DNA of 8,589 bases, from NCBI GenBank assembly GCA_030039695.1, contig JASHVB010000855.1, forward strand, positions 1 through 8,589, given 5' to 3'. The notes beneath the pieces were generated by a model. That model searched no databases. It saw only the letters and a program-made list of their open reading frames with translations, and was not told the origin of the DNA. Origin of the DNA: Acetobacteraceae bacterium (GTDB lineage: Bacteria; Pseudomonadota; Alphaproteobacteria; Acetobacterales; Acetobacteraceae). Shown here in pieces: positions 1 to 6,696 of this stretch (within the stretch, counting starts at the first letter, position 1; each line of letters starts with the position of its first letter). The translations under genes and the position numbers were made by a program.

Positions 1-15
1 TGTGCAGTGTCACGC

Positions 16-32
16 GGGGAGTGCGGATAAGA
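16..32. repeat. Possible terminal inverted repeat of the IS5 remnant
   Basis: The string GGGGAGTGCGGATAAG lies just beyond the transposase stop codon. It resembles the terminal repeats of the IS5 subgroup (a G-rich start followed by GTGCGAATAAG-like sequence). This is where the right end of such an element should be, since IS5 transposase genes end close to the terminal repeat. The opposite end has been lost, so the repeat cannot be paired inside the window, and no YTAR target duplication is visible at its outer side. The match is from memory of the family. Confidence 0.35.
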
Positions 33-43
33 GGGAGTCTGCG

Positions 44-660
44 TCACAGGTTGCAGGCAATCGCCGTGAGGTGGACCTGCCGCGCTGCTTTCGCCAAACC
101 GAACCAGCGCATCCGGCGTAGGCGGTAACCGCGCTTGCTCGTGCCGAACACCTTCTCAATGCGAGCGCGTACACGCTGTACTGCGGCGTTATCGGCAGTC
201 AGGCGCTCAAGGACCTGCTGGCTGATCCAGACACCCGTTTGCACCATGCAAAGCCGCCCGCCGCGGGCGATGATCAGGCGCTCGGATTTGCTGCTGGCAA
301 ACGCACTGTCGTCATAGACTTCGCCAGGATCAGGCCGGCAGCACTACTTCCAATAGAGCTGCATCATGCACGTTTGCAGTAGTGACGCCGATCGCGTCGA
401 TCAACGCCGCATCCTGATCGCTGGCACTATGCGCCTTGTAGCCATGCACCGGCTTCGCAGCCGCGGTGACCGGCCCAGCGGGCCTGGCCACCGTGCTGAA
501 TGCTGGCGGATGGGATCAGGGATGCATCCGCCGGCGCGCCGGTGTGCGCCACGACGACCCGGTTCTTCAATTGTCGGGTTACACCGTCGAACAGCGTCCG
601 ATCCAGCTCGCGGTTACCCCGCTCAGCGTGGAAACGAACGAACACGATGCGCTCCGGTGT
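44..660 (-). pseudogene. IS5-family transposase remnant (5'-truncated, frameshifted)
   Basis: This is the remains of a DDE transposase of the IS5 family. Stitching reading frames together gives a continuous IS5-like protein. It starts at PERIVFVRF (about 660), continues through LFDGVTRQL, DASLIPSASI and ARWAGHR, then shifts frame near 462 to KPVHGYKAHS and DAALIDAIGVTTANVHDA. A second shift near 332, where an in-frame TGA would otherwise end it, leads into DPGEVYDDSAFASSKSER. The last frame ends in RIEKVFGTSKRGYRLRRM and a TGA at 44-46. The DAS, DDSAF and IEKVFG segments carry or flank the expected D, D and E catalytic positions. The N-terminal part of a typical IS5 transposase and the left terminal repeat are absent, and the sequence runs directly into an IS21 istA remnant. 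At least two frameshifts plus the truncation make it non-functional. Family assignment is confident; the left border is good to about 10-15 bases. Confidence 0.85.
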
Positions 661-2024
661 CGACCTACTCGCGGTAAATCCGCAGAAACCGAGGCAGGTG
701 CGAAACCCCTCCTCGGGGTACGGCCGTTTGCGTACGATGGAGAGAACGAGGGCTTCGGTGTTGGGTCCGATGGCGCTGGCCTGGCGTTGAGATCGCTCAG
801 GGTTCCATTCGGCATAACGCCGATGTGTACTCAGCATATGGTCGGGTAATGTTCTATGCCGCTGTCCGTAATAGTGGCGCACATGTGCCGTGTCACACTG
901 GCGCGGCGGAAGATCCCGACGGTGCGCTCGGTGAGTCGGGTGTCGCCTTGGTGGCGCAGGAGTTGGTGGGAAACCGAATAGAGGAAATCAGCGACCTGGA
1001 CATGAAGGTCAATGCCCACTCTAGCGATCGCCTACTCGCCATATTCATAGTCCCGCTCTGGAAGCTTTTGCATCGTCGCCCATTCGATCGTGTCAAACAG
1101 CCGCTGCCGGCTCATGCCGATATGACGCATGATGCCGCCGTTCAGTTGCGGCAGGATCCCGGCGATTGCGGCGTTGCACTCGGTGAGGGAAAAGAACTTG
1201 AGGTGGCGTAGCCGACCAAGAATGTGGTACTGCGCGATACTGAGACCTCCACTTTGGCCTTGTCCTTGGACGATTCGGCCGCGCCGGGAGAATGTCGACA
1301 CGGTAATGCTCGGCCATCGCCCCATAACTCCAATTGACTTCGGGGTCGTAGTAAGATGCCTTGTGGGCACCTGACTTCAGGTTATCTGGTACCCGCAGCC
1401 TTGGTACTGCACCCGAGAATTTGAATATCCGGACATGTGCGCCGATCCAGTCCGGCAAAGCCTGGGTCCAGCTTGCCTCGGCATAGGTCAGGTTGGACGC
1501 ACCCAGTACCCCGACAAAGACCTCTGCGTTGCGCACCTCGCCGCTGTGCGGTTCGAAGATCGACACCTTGTTGCCGGCATAATCGACAAATGCCTGTCGC
1601 TGGCGACGTCGCCCTGCCGCATGCTGGGTGTCGGCCGACGCTCGAACTCCCGGAAGAGCTGGCAGCAGCGGCTATACGAATAGGCGTCCGGTTGAGCGCC
1701 GCTGTATTCCTCCCACAGGATCTGCAGCGTGACGCCAGGTCGCTTGGGCTCGCGTGCGACGGCCGTCCAGTCAGGTTCGACACGATGCCGCGCCCCCGCC
1801 TGAACCACGCCGTTGGCGAACAGCTGCTGCTCGAGCGCCGTCTCCGTGATGACTGGCGAGAGTGGCCAGGTGACGTGCGCGGCGGCACTCCGCGCCAGGT
1901 ATTCCCGCACTGTGCGGTGCGACATACCCAGCTCGCGCCCGACCGCCCGGGCGCCCACTCCAGCCCCAAAATGCAGTCGCATCAGCCGATGTATCTGTCG
2001 CATCGCCAGCCTCTTCGTAGGCAT
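661..2024 (-). pseudogene. istA: IS21-family transposase IstA remnant (multiple frameshifts, 3'-truncated)
   Basis: IstA is the DDE transposase of IS21 elements and normally works with the ATPase IstB. Here the start (MPTKRLAMRQIHRLMRL) is followed by a helix-turn-helix region (GRELGMSHRTVREYL). The integrase core can be read as VGVLGASNLTYAEASWTQ, DWIGAHVRIF, VPRLRVPDNLKSGAHKA and KDKAKVEVSV, then QYHILGRLRHLKFFSL, and further on LHVQVADFLYSV and GFRTCLGF. These pieces lie in different frames. Shifts fall near 1592 (one base lost before FVDYAGNKVS), 1266, 1238, 883 and 683. In addition an in-frame TAG at 1032-1034 replaces what is normally a tryptophan codon (YEYGE-stop-AIARVGIDL). The C-terminal segment and the whole of istB are missing; homology stops where the IS5 remnant begins. 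The product cannot be functional. The order of homologous blocks is fully colinear with IstA, so identification is firm. Confidence 0.9.
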
Positions 2025-2108
2025 CCGTCACTCCGTTCACCTCAGAAACGGGTGATGACGCCGGTTCGACACTGGCCTGCGAGAGCGACCCCAGCTGCTC
2101 ATCATCAC

Positions 2109-2211
2109 CTCAGAACCCTGGCAGCATCCTCAGAACGCTGGACACCATCGTCTCAGAGTGCTGGACGGGATCAGATTAGAATGGTGGACGGCTTCAGCTC
2201 AGAATGGCTGG
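2109..2211. repeat. Five spaced direct repeats, probable IS21 left-end transposase-binding sites
   Basis: Copies of a CTCAGAAnnCTGG-like motif occur at 2109-2121 (CTCAGAACCCTGG), 2129-2141 (CTCAGAACGCTGG), 2152-2164 (CTCAGAGTGCTGG), 2175-2187 (ATTAGAATGGTGG) and 2198-2211 (CTCAGAATGGCTGG). Their starts are 20, 23, 23 and 23 bases apart, about two helical turns. They lie 85-190 bases upstream of the istA start, where IS21-family elements carry multiple end repeats bound by IstA. A partial further copy (CTCAGGAATCTGC) begins near 2219. The exact element end (TG...CA) could not be fixed, so the outer border of the IS is uncertain. Confidence 0.65.
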
Positions 2212-2224
2212 CCGGTTTGCTCAG

Positions 2225-3027
2225 GAATCTGCAGGGATGCCTGGCCGCGGGAACGACACCTCAAGACACGCGGCCGTGGTCTGCGGCTGTGCGGCGCTGC
2301 CTTGGGCTACAGCGACGCTGGGGACCATTCCCCACACCAAGCCGACCGCTGCCAGAACGACCTCATGCGGCACGACATATCAGGGTCGGCGTGTCCCGAC
2401 CACGGGTTGGTGAGCCAGCCTGGGGCTGGGATTGTGAGCGGCCTCGCGAAGCGGCCCTTCTCCCTACGAGGCCCGTTCCGTGGCGAAATCCGTCTCGACG
2501 TCGGCGGGTATGGACTGCAGCCGCATCCTCACCTCGTCGGGCACAGCCGGCGGAGTCGCTCGGAGCTGTCGGTGCCAAAAGCACGTCAATGTGGCCGTCA
2601 GACGCCGATCTTGCATGAACCGATGCGATTCACGACGGCGATCGTCGCATAGGAAGCGCCGCACGAGGGCGAGGTGGTCGCCCGGCGCACCCCTGTCGCC
2701 CAGTCGATCGGTCGAGAAGCACCAAATCCCCGTCCGGGCAGTCACAGGGCGCCCGATGTCGTCGCGTTCGAGCCGATCAGCAGACCGCACCCGTCCGGAC
2801 CCATTCGCCCCAAACCGTCGCGGCCAAGGGGGATAGATTAGCGGACAGTCAGAAAGTCTCGCAAGAAACCATAGAAAAGGCTGATGTCGGCGGAGGGTGC
2901 CGCCTTCACGTCAACCCGATCAATGGGCGCCGGATCCGCCGTCCTGTGCGGTCCTGTTACCGATCAAACGGACGCTGCGACCGCTACGCCGCCACCCCAA
3001 ATTATTTCGTTAATTCAAAGGCTTACA
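2225..3027. other. About 800 bp with no recognisable gene, between the IS21 end and tRNA-Phe
   Basis: Open frames exist on both strands: a 108-codon one on the minus strand at 2464-2790 and a 118-codon one on the plus strand at 2480-2836. Their translations are rich in Arg and Ser, lack recognisable domains and look like chance frames of GC-rich DNA. A short perfect palindrome TGGGGA-CCAT-TCCCCA sits at 2319-2334. The stretch flanking the tRNA (about 2995-3025) is locally AT-rich. There is no clear terminator for the tRNA, no visible second copy of the tRNA 3' end and no recognisable integrase. It may be heavily decayed mobile DNA, but that is inference from its neighbours. Confidence 0.5.
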
Positions 3028-3103
3028 TGGTGCCCAGGGGCGGAATCGAACCACCGACACTGCGATTTTCAGTCGCATGCTCTACCAACTGAGCTACCTG
3101 GGC
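3028..3103 (-). tRNA. tRNA-Phe (anticodon GAA)
   Basis: Read on the minus strand, the 76-nt molecule folds into a standard cloverleaf. The acceptor stem is GCCCAGG/CCTGGGC with discriminator A and a genomically encoded CCA. The D-arm contains AGCTCAGTTGGTAGAGC. The anticodon loop is CTGAAAA, giving anticodon GAA. The T-arm is GGTGG-TTCGATT-CCGCC with one G-T pair. It lies 52 bp downstream of yacG on the same strand, so it may be transcribed with the maf-rng-yacG operon and released by processing. I found no separate promoter. No strong hairpin with a T-run follows it. Confidence 0.97.
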
Positions 3104-3155
3104 ATCGCGGGGTACTCCCGGAGGCCGCAGGCCATACAGGATGCGGCACCCCCGA

Positions 3156-3347
3156 TCAAGCTGCGTCGGGCGGCGTAACCGGCGGTTCCTCGTCGCGGTC
3201 CAAGGGCGGGCCGGGAATGCGATATTGCCCGGTCAGCCATCGGCCTAGGTCCACGTCGGCGCAGTGCGGACTGCAGAACGGCTGCGTCACCGTAGCCGCA
3301 GGCTTGCCGCAGATCGGGCATCTCGCTGTCGTGCGTCCGTCGGTCAT
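3156..3347 (-). CDS. yacG: DNA gyrase inhibitor YacG
   Basis: YacG is a small zinc protein. In E. coli it binds the GyrB subunit and inhibits DNA gyrase supercoiling. The 63-residue product has the family zinc site: Cys10-x2-Cys13 (CPICGKP) and Cys25-x3-Cys29 (FCSPHC). These are followed by the signature DLGRWLTGQYRIPG and an acidic, proline-containing tail. Length is normal for the family. The start ATG overlaps the rng stop codon in an ATGA (3344-3347). A good ribosome-binding site, GGAGG at 3352-3356, lies inside the end of rng, so both coupling and independent initiation are possible. It is the last protein gene before tRNA-Phe. In alphaproteobacteria yacG commonly follows maf and an RNase E/G gene, which fits here. 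The gyrase role is transferred from the E. coli homologue. Confidence 0.95.
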   Translation of the reverse strand: MTDGRTTARCPICGKPAATVTQPFCSPHCADVDLGRWLTGQYRIPGPPLDRDEEPPVTPPDAA

Positions 3348-4537
3348 GCCGCCTCCAACGCCCAGCCCGTCGCTGGCAACGACGGGTCCACGCGCAGGAT
3401 CAAGGCACGGCCGGTTCTTCGTGCAAGGTCTCCCCGGGCCGCGGTGTCCTCTTCCAGCGCCCGCGCCACGACGGGAGAGGCGCGCAGCGCCGGCACACGC
3501 GCCGGTTGGACAGCGGCTTCGGCGGCAATCCGACGCAGCGCCGCAAGGCCGGCGGCATGCGGACCCGCCAGTAGTTCATGCAGTGGCGGATGAACCCTCG
3601 GACGTACAATTTCCGCCAGCCCCAGGGCGGTGAAACCGACGAACCTGGGCTCCAGCGGGTCGCCTGCGAGCGCGGCAGCAATGGCCGGCCCCAGTGCCAC
3701 CCGGCGGCGGGCCGGCAGCCCCGCCAGGTCGATCAGGATCGCGCCGGACAGGTTGCGCAGGCGGATCTGGCGGGCGAGTTCGGGCAAGGCGGCGCGGTTC
3801 ACCGCGAGATGGTGGCTGGTCTTGCTGCGGTCCGTCGCTGCCGCACCGCCAACGTCCACATCGATGGCGGTCAGCGCTGGGGTCGGATAGATGCAAACAC
3901 GGGCGCCGTTAGCGAGCACCACGTCCGGGTCCGCCAGCGAGTCGATCTGAGCCTCGAGGGCGTCGTCGAATGCTCGGCGAACGATCCGCCAGCCCCTTCT
4001 CTCCTTGTTGGGGGCGGACGGTGGGACGGGTCGGCCAGCGATGCGACGCGACCCGAGGATCCCCCCTCCCCCGCCTTGATCCGCTTCAGGCCCTACAAAA
4101 GGAGAGGGAATTGCACCATCTATCTCGATCGTTGCCTCAGGATATCGTTCCATCAGCTCGACCAGTGGCCCGGGACCGCGCCGCACCAACCGGACCGCGC
4201 CAGCGGCAGCAAGCGCCGCCTCGTCGGACGTCAGCCGAGCGGTCAGACGCGGGCCTTTGCCGCCCTGCGCTGCGCGCGTTACCCGCACGCCCAGGTGCGT
4301 GCCTTCGGTGACCTCTTTGCCCCCCTCGCTGTCAGGCAAGAACCCGTCCGCCTCGCTCAGTGTCACGAATGCACCGGCGAGCGCGGGCATCCGCGCGGTG
4401 AGGCGGCCACGGTGAAGATCGCCCACGCCATCGGGTGCGCCGGGGCGCCACAGCGCGTAGTCCACCAGCTGATCGCCCCGGACCACCGCGACGCGGACTT
4501 CGCCCGGGTTGCTGGAGGCAAGAATGCGCGCACTCAT
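3344..4537 (-). CDS. rng: Short ribonuclease E/G family protein
   Basis: This is a predicted endoribonuclease of the RNase E/G family, which cleaves single-stranded RNA in rRNA maturation and mRNA decay. The 397-residue protein starts with an S1-like RNA-binding part (about 1-105). The catalytic part (about 188-325) contains YPTPALTAIDVD with Asp226 and GAILIDL with Asp270. By position these correspond to the Mg2+-binding Asp303 and Asp346 of E. coli RNase E. The Asn that follows two residues after the first Asp in E. coli is Asp228 here. No CPxC zinc-link motif is present and the C-terminal part is short, so tetramer formation as in E. coli is doubtful. Residues about 142-184 are an unusual Gly/Pro/Arg-rich insert encoded by a palindromic repeat-like sequence. 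It lies between YPEATIEID and WRIVRRAFDDALEAQI, which would otherwise be nearly adjacent. Start and stop codons both overlap their neighbours by ATGA, with maf upstream and yacG downstream. The start has no clear ribosome-binding site of its own, consistent with coupling to maf. Family is certain; substrate range is inferred. Confidence 0.93.
   Translation of the reverse strand: MSARILASSNPGEVRVAVVRGDQLVDYALWRPGAPDGVGDLHRGRLTARMPALAGAFVTLSEADGFLPDSEGGKEVTEGTHLGVRVTRAAQGGKGPRLTARLTSDEAALAAAGAVRLVRRGPGPLVELMERYPEATIEIDGAIPSPFVGPEADQGGGGGILGSRRIAGRPVPPSAPNKERRGWRIVRRAFDDALEAQIDSLADPDVVLANGARVCIYPTPALTAIDVDVGGAAATDRSKTSHHLAVNRAALPELARQIRLRNLSGAILIDLAGLPARRRVALGPAIAAALAGDPLEPRFVGFTALGLAEIVRPRVHPPLHELLAGPHAAGLAALRRIAAEAAVQPARVPALRASPVVARALEEDTAARGDLARRTGRALILRVDPSLPATGWALEAA
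3991..4110. repeat. Palindromic repeat-like element inside rng
   Basis: About 120 bp inside the rng reading frame form a nested imperfect palindrome. The outer arms are CTCTCCTTGT at 3999-4008 and ACAAAAGGAGAG at 4095-4106 (ten pairs with a two-base bulge). The inner arms are CGGGTCG at 4027-4033 and CGACCCG at 4049-4055 (seven perfect pairs, 15-base loop). It contains runs of G and C, including GGATCCCCCC at 4057-4066. The composition looks like the C-rich/G-rich intergenic repeats of GC-rich alphaproteobacteria and unlike the surrounding coding DNA. It keeps the frame open and adds about 40 residues to RNase E/G. A similar-looking sequence lies at about 6808-6885. The exact borders are estimates. 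Confidence 0.6.
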
Positions 4538-5109
4538 GGCCGCAGCCAGCCGGTGCCGCGCAGCAACTGTCCGGTCTCAAACAACGGCAGGCCGACGACG
4601 TTGGAGTGGCTGCCGGAGAGGCCGCGGATGAACGCGGCGGCAAGGCCTTGGATGGCGTAGCCGCCCGCCTTGCCCTGCCATTCGCCGCTTGCGACGTAAG
4701 CGTCGATCTGCTGACGCGTCAGTCGGGCGAAAGTGACAATGCTCACAGCGATCCTTTCGCTGCGGCGGCCCGCCGCGGGACGCAGCACGACCGCGGTGAA
4801 CACGCGATGCCGGCGGCCGGACAGCAAGCTCAGGCAGGCATGCGCGTCTGTCTCGTTCTCCGCCTTGGGGAGGATACGCCGGCCGGCCGCCACCACAGTG
4901 TCTGCCGCCAGCACAAAGCAGCCTGGGGCGTCCACGGCCGCGGCCTTCGCACGCGCCAGGCGCATCGCACAGACGCGCGGGTGTTCCGCAGGCAGCGGCG
5001 TTTCGTCGACATCAGTGGAAACGATGCGGTCCGGCACGACGCCGATCTGCGCCAGCAGGTCCCGCCTGCGCGGGCTAGCCGAGGCCAGGACGAGAGGTGG
5101 GCGGTCCAT
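4534..5109 (-). CDS. maf: Maf family nucleotide pyrophosphatase
   Basis: Maf proteins hydrolyse non-canonical or excess nucleoside triphosphates to the monophosphate and pyrophosphate (house-cleaning). The product has the N-terminal LVLASASPRRRDLL motif and DVDETPLP. The catalytic LAADTVVAAGRRILPK segment, LSGRRHRVFTAV, SGEWQGKAGGYAIQG and SHSNVVGLPL follow in the usual order and spacing. GKAGGYAIQG resembles the YhdE-type (dTTP/UTP) subfamily more than the YceF type, but this is a weak inference. I chose the ATG at 5107-5109, giving 191 residues starting MDRPPLVLASASP, because family members begin close to that motif. A GTG five codons upstream (5122-5124) in the same frame is possible and also lacks a good ribosome-binding site. 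The TGA stop overlaps the rng ATG (ATGA, 4534-4537). infA ends 25 bp upstream of the chosen start. Confidence 0.94.
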   Translation of the reverse strand: MDRPPLVLASASPRRRDLLAQIGVVPDRIVSTDVDETPLPAEHPRVCAMRLARAKAAAVDAPGCFVLAADTVVAAGRRILPKAENETDAHACLSLLSGRRHRVFTAVVLRPAAGRRSERIAVSIVTFARLTRQQIDAYVASGEWQGKAGGYAIQGLAAAFIRGLSGSHSNVVGLPLFETGQLLRGTGWLRP

Positions 5110-5134
5110 GTCGACTCGGCCCACGGGGGGCGAA

Positions 5135-5353
5135 CTACTTGAACCGGAAGGTGATGCGGCCCTTGGTCAGGTCGTAGGGTGTCATTTCGACGTTGACCCG
5201 GTCGCCCGCCAGCACGCGGATGCGGTTCTTGCGCATCTTGCCGCTGGTATGCGCCAGGATGCTGTGGTCATTGTCCAACTTCACACGGAACATAGCGTTG
5301 GGCAGCAGCTCCATCACCGTTCCGCTGAATTCGATCATGTCCTCTTTGGGCAT
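5135..5353 (-). CDS. infA: Translation initiation factor IF-1
   Basis: IF-1 binds the A site of the 30S ribosomal subunit and helps IF-2 and IF-3 select the initiator tRNA. The 72-residue product is a complete single S1/OB-fold protein. It contains [59 protein letters not shown] and the typical C-terminus KGRITFRFK. Length and sequence are standard. A GAGG at 5358-5361 lies just before the ATG. The hisD stop is 56 bp upstream. maf follows after 25 bp on the same strand, so the two are probably co-transcribed. The gene is essential in most bacteria. Confidence 0.98.
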   Translation of the reverse strand: MPKEDMIEFSGTVMELLPNAMFRVKLDNDHSILAHTSGKMRKNRIRVLAGDRVNVEMTPYDLTKGRITFRFK

Positions 5354-5384
5354 CAGGCCTCATGCACCTGCTGAGATTGCGGCG

Positions 5385-5413
5385 AACATGAGGGGCAGGC
5401 GCCGGAAGGTCAA
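5385..5413 (-). promoter_or_regulatory. Candidate sigma70-type promoter for infA
   Basis: On the minus strand TTGACC (5408-5413) overlaps the hisD stop codon. Exactly 17 bases later comes CATGTT (5385-5390), about 31 bases before the infA start. The -35 box is good and the -10 box matches only three of six consensus bases. It would allow infA-maf-rng-yacG to be expressed independently of hisD. Not confirmable from sequence alone. Confidence 0.3.
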
Positions 5414-6696
5414 GGTAACCGTACAGCGACACTGCGAGCATGCGCCTCCAGGCCCTCGGCTTCGGCCAGTACCACCGCGGCGGGCCCGATACGTGCCAAT
5501 GCTGTCGCATCGGCAGCGACGAACGTCGTGCGCTTGAGAAAATCGAAAACGGATAATCCAGAAGCAAATCGCGCGGTGCGGCCGGTCGGCAGCACGTGAT
5601 TCGGGCCGGCCACGTAATCACCCAGCGCCTCGGGCGCGTAGGCACCCAGAAACACGGCGCCAGCGTGCCGTATCTTTCGGAATATGGCTTCGGCGTCCGG
5701 CAACATGAGCTCCAGGTGTTCCGGCGCAAGCTTGTTGGCGAGCTCCACCGCCTCGTCCCAATGCCGCACGACGATGATCGCACCATGCGTTCGCCAGCTC
5801 GCCCCGGCGATAGCAGCCCGCGGCAACGATGGCAGCTCGGCCTCGACAGCTGCGGCAACCGAATCTGCGAACGCTGCGTCGTCGGTGATCAGAATCGCCT
5901 GCGCTGCCTCGTCGTGCTCTGACTGCGCCAGCAGATCAAGCGCGATGCGGCGCGAGTCGTTGGAAGCATCGGCTAGAATCACGACCTCCGAGGGGCCGGC
6001 AATTGAGTCGATGCCGACATGACCGAACACCTGGCGCTTCGCTTCGGCGACATAAGCGTTGCCGGGACCGACGATGCGGTCGACCGGCGCGATACTGGCG
6101 GTGCCATAGGCGAACGCTGCCACAGCCTGTGCGCCGCCGACCCGGTAGATTTCGGAGACGCCGCTGCGGTTCGCCGCGGCCAGCACCAGTGGGTTCAACA
6201 CGCCATCGGGCGCCGGCACGCACATGGCGATGCGCGCCACGCCGGCCACGCGTGCCGGGATGGCGTTCATCAGCACCGACGACGGATACGCCGCCTTCCC
6301 GCCCGGCACATAGAGCCCGACCGCGTCTAGCGGCAGCCAGCGCATCCCGAGTGTCAGGCCGGCGGCATCAGTGCTGCGCAGGTCGCCAGGAAGCTGCGCG
6401 CGATGGAACGCTTCGATGCGGGTTGCCGCAAGGTCGAGTGCCGCGGCCAGTTCGTTCGGGATGCTCGCGACCGCGACGTCGATCTCGGACGGAGCGACGC
6501 GCAGACGCTCGGCAGTCACGTGCAGGCGATCGAAGCGGGCCGTGTATTCCAACAACGCCGCGTCCCCCCGTGCGCGAACTTCCGCAACGATACGGGCAAC
6601 GGATCGGCCGACGTCCTCGGTGGTATCGCGTGCCTGCGCAAGAAGGGCTTCGAACGCGGCCTGGAAGTCCGGGGAAGCGGTGGCGAGACGGAGCAT
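5410..6696 (-). CDS. hisD: Histidinol dehydrogenase
   Basis: HisD oxidises L-histidinol to L-histidinal and then to L-histidine using two NAD+, the last two steps of histidine synthesis. The 428-residue product has the full family pattern: GLYVPGGKAAYPSSVLM, RVGGAQAVAAFAYGT, IVGPGNAYVAEAKRQVFG, IAGPSEVVILAD, LAPEHLEL and GDYVAGPNHVLPT. By analogy with the E. coli enzyme, the zinc ligands are Gln258, His261, Asp360 and His419, and the catalytic pair is Glu326-His327. All are present at almost identical numbering. I chose the ATG at 6694-6696 because MLRLATASPDF fits the family start. The frame stays open upstream to 6855 but that stretch has no conserved sequence and runs into a repeat. The ribosome-binding site is weak. 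No other his gene is in the window. infA follows after 56 bp. Confidence 0.97.
   Translation of the reverse strand: MLRLATASPDFQAAFEALLAQARDTTEDVGRSVARIVAEVRARGDAALLEYTARFDRLHVTAERLRVAPSEIDVAVASIPNELAAALDLAATRIEAFHRAQLPGDLRSTDAAGLTLGMRWLPLDAVGLYVPGGKAAYPSSVLMNAIPARVAGVARIAMCVPAPDGVLNPLVLAAANRSGVSEIYRVGGAQAVAAFAYGTASIAPVDRIVGPGNAYVAEAKRQVFGHVGIDSIAGPSEVVILADASNDSRRIALDLLAQSEHDEAAQAILITDDAAFADSVAAAVEAELPSLPRAAIAGASWRTHGAIIVVRHWDEAVELANKLAPEHLELMLPDAEAIFRKIRHAGAVFLGAYAPEALGDYVAGPNHVLPTGRTARFASGLSVFDFLKRTTFVAADATALARIGPAAVVLAEAEGLEAHARSVAVRLP

Noticed and set aside
1437..2618. 393-codon plus-strand open frame
   Set aside because: It runs antisense to the istA remnant and through the IS end repeats; the translation is Arg/Pro-rich with no domain. 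Its openness follows from high GC content.
2464..2790. 108-codon minus-strand open frame near tRNA-Phe, considered as an integrase remnant
   Set aside because: No R-H-R-Y catalytic pattern or recognisable N-terminal domain is visible. The idea came only from its position.
3124..3147. GCCGCA/TGCGGC 6-bp inverted repeat between yacG and the tRNA
   Set aside because: The stem is short with a 12-base loop and no T-run, so it does not support a terminator; chance is a sufficient explanation in GC-rich DNA.
2884..3633. 249-codon plus-strand open frame containing GAESNHRHCDFQSHALPTELPG-like sequence split around the tRNA
   Set aside because: That peptide is the familiar artefact of translating the antisense strand of tRNA-Phe; the rest lies opposite yacG and rng.
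3578..4660. 360-codon plus-strand open frame
   Set aside because: It is the antisense shadow of rng and maf, which have clear conserved motifs on the minus strand.
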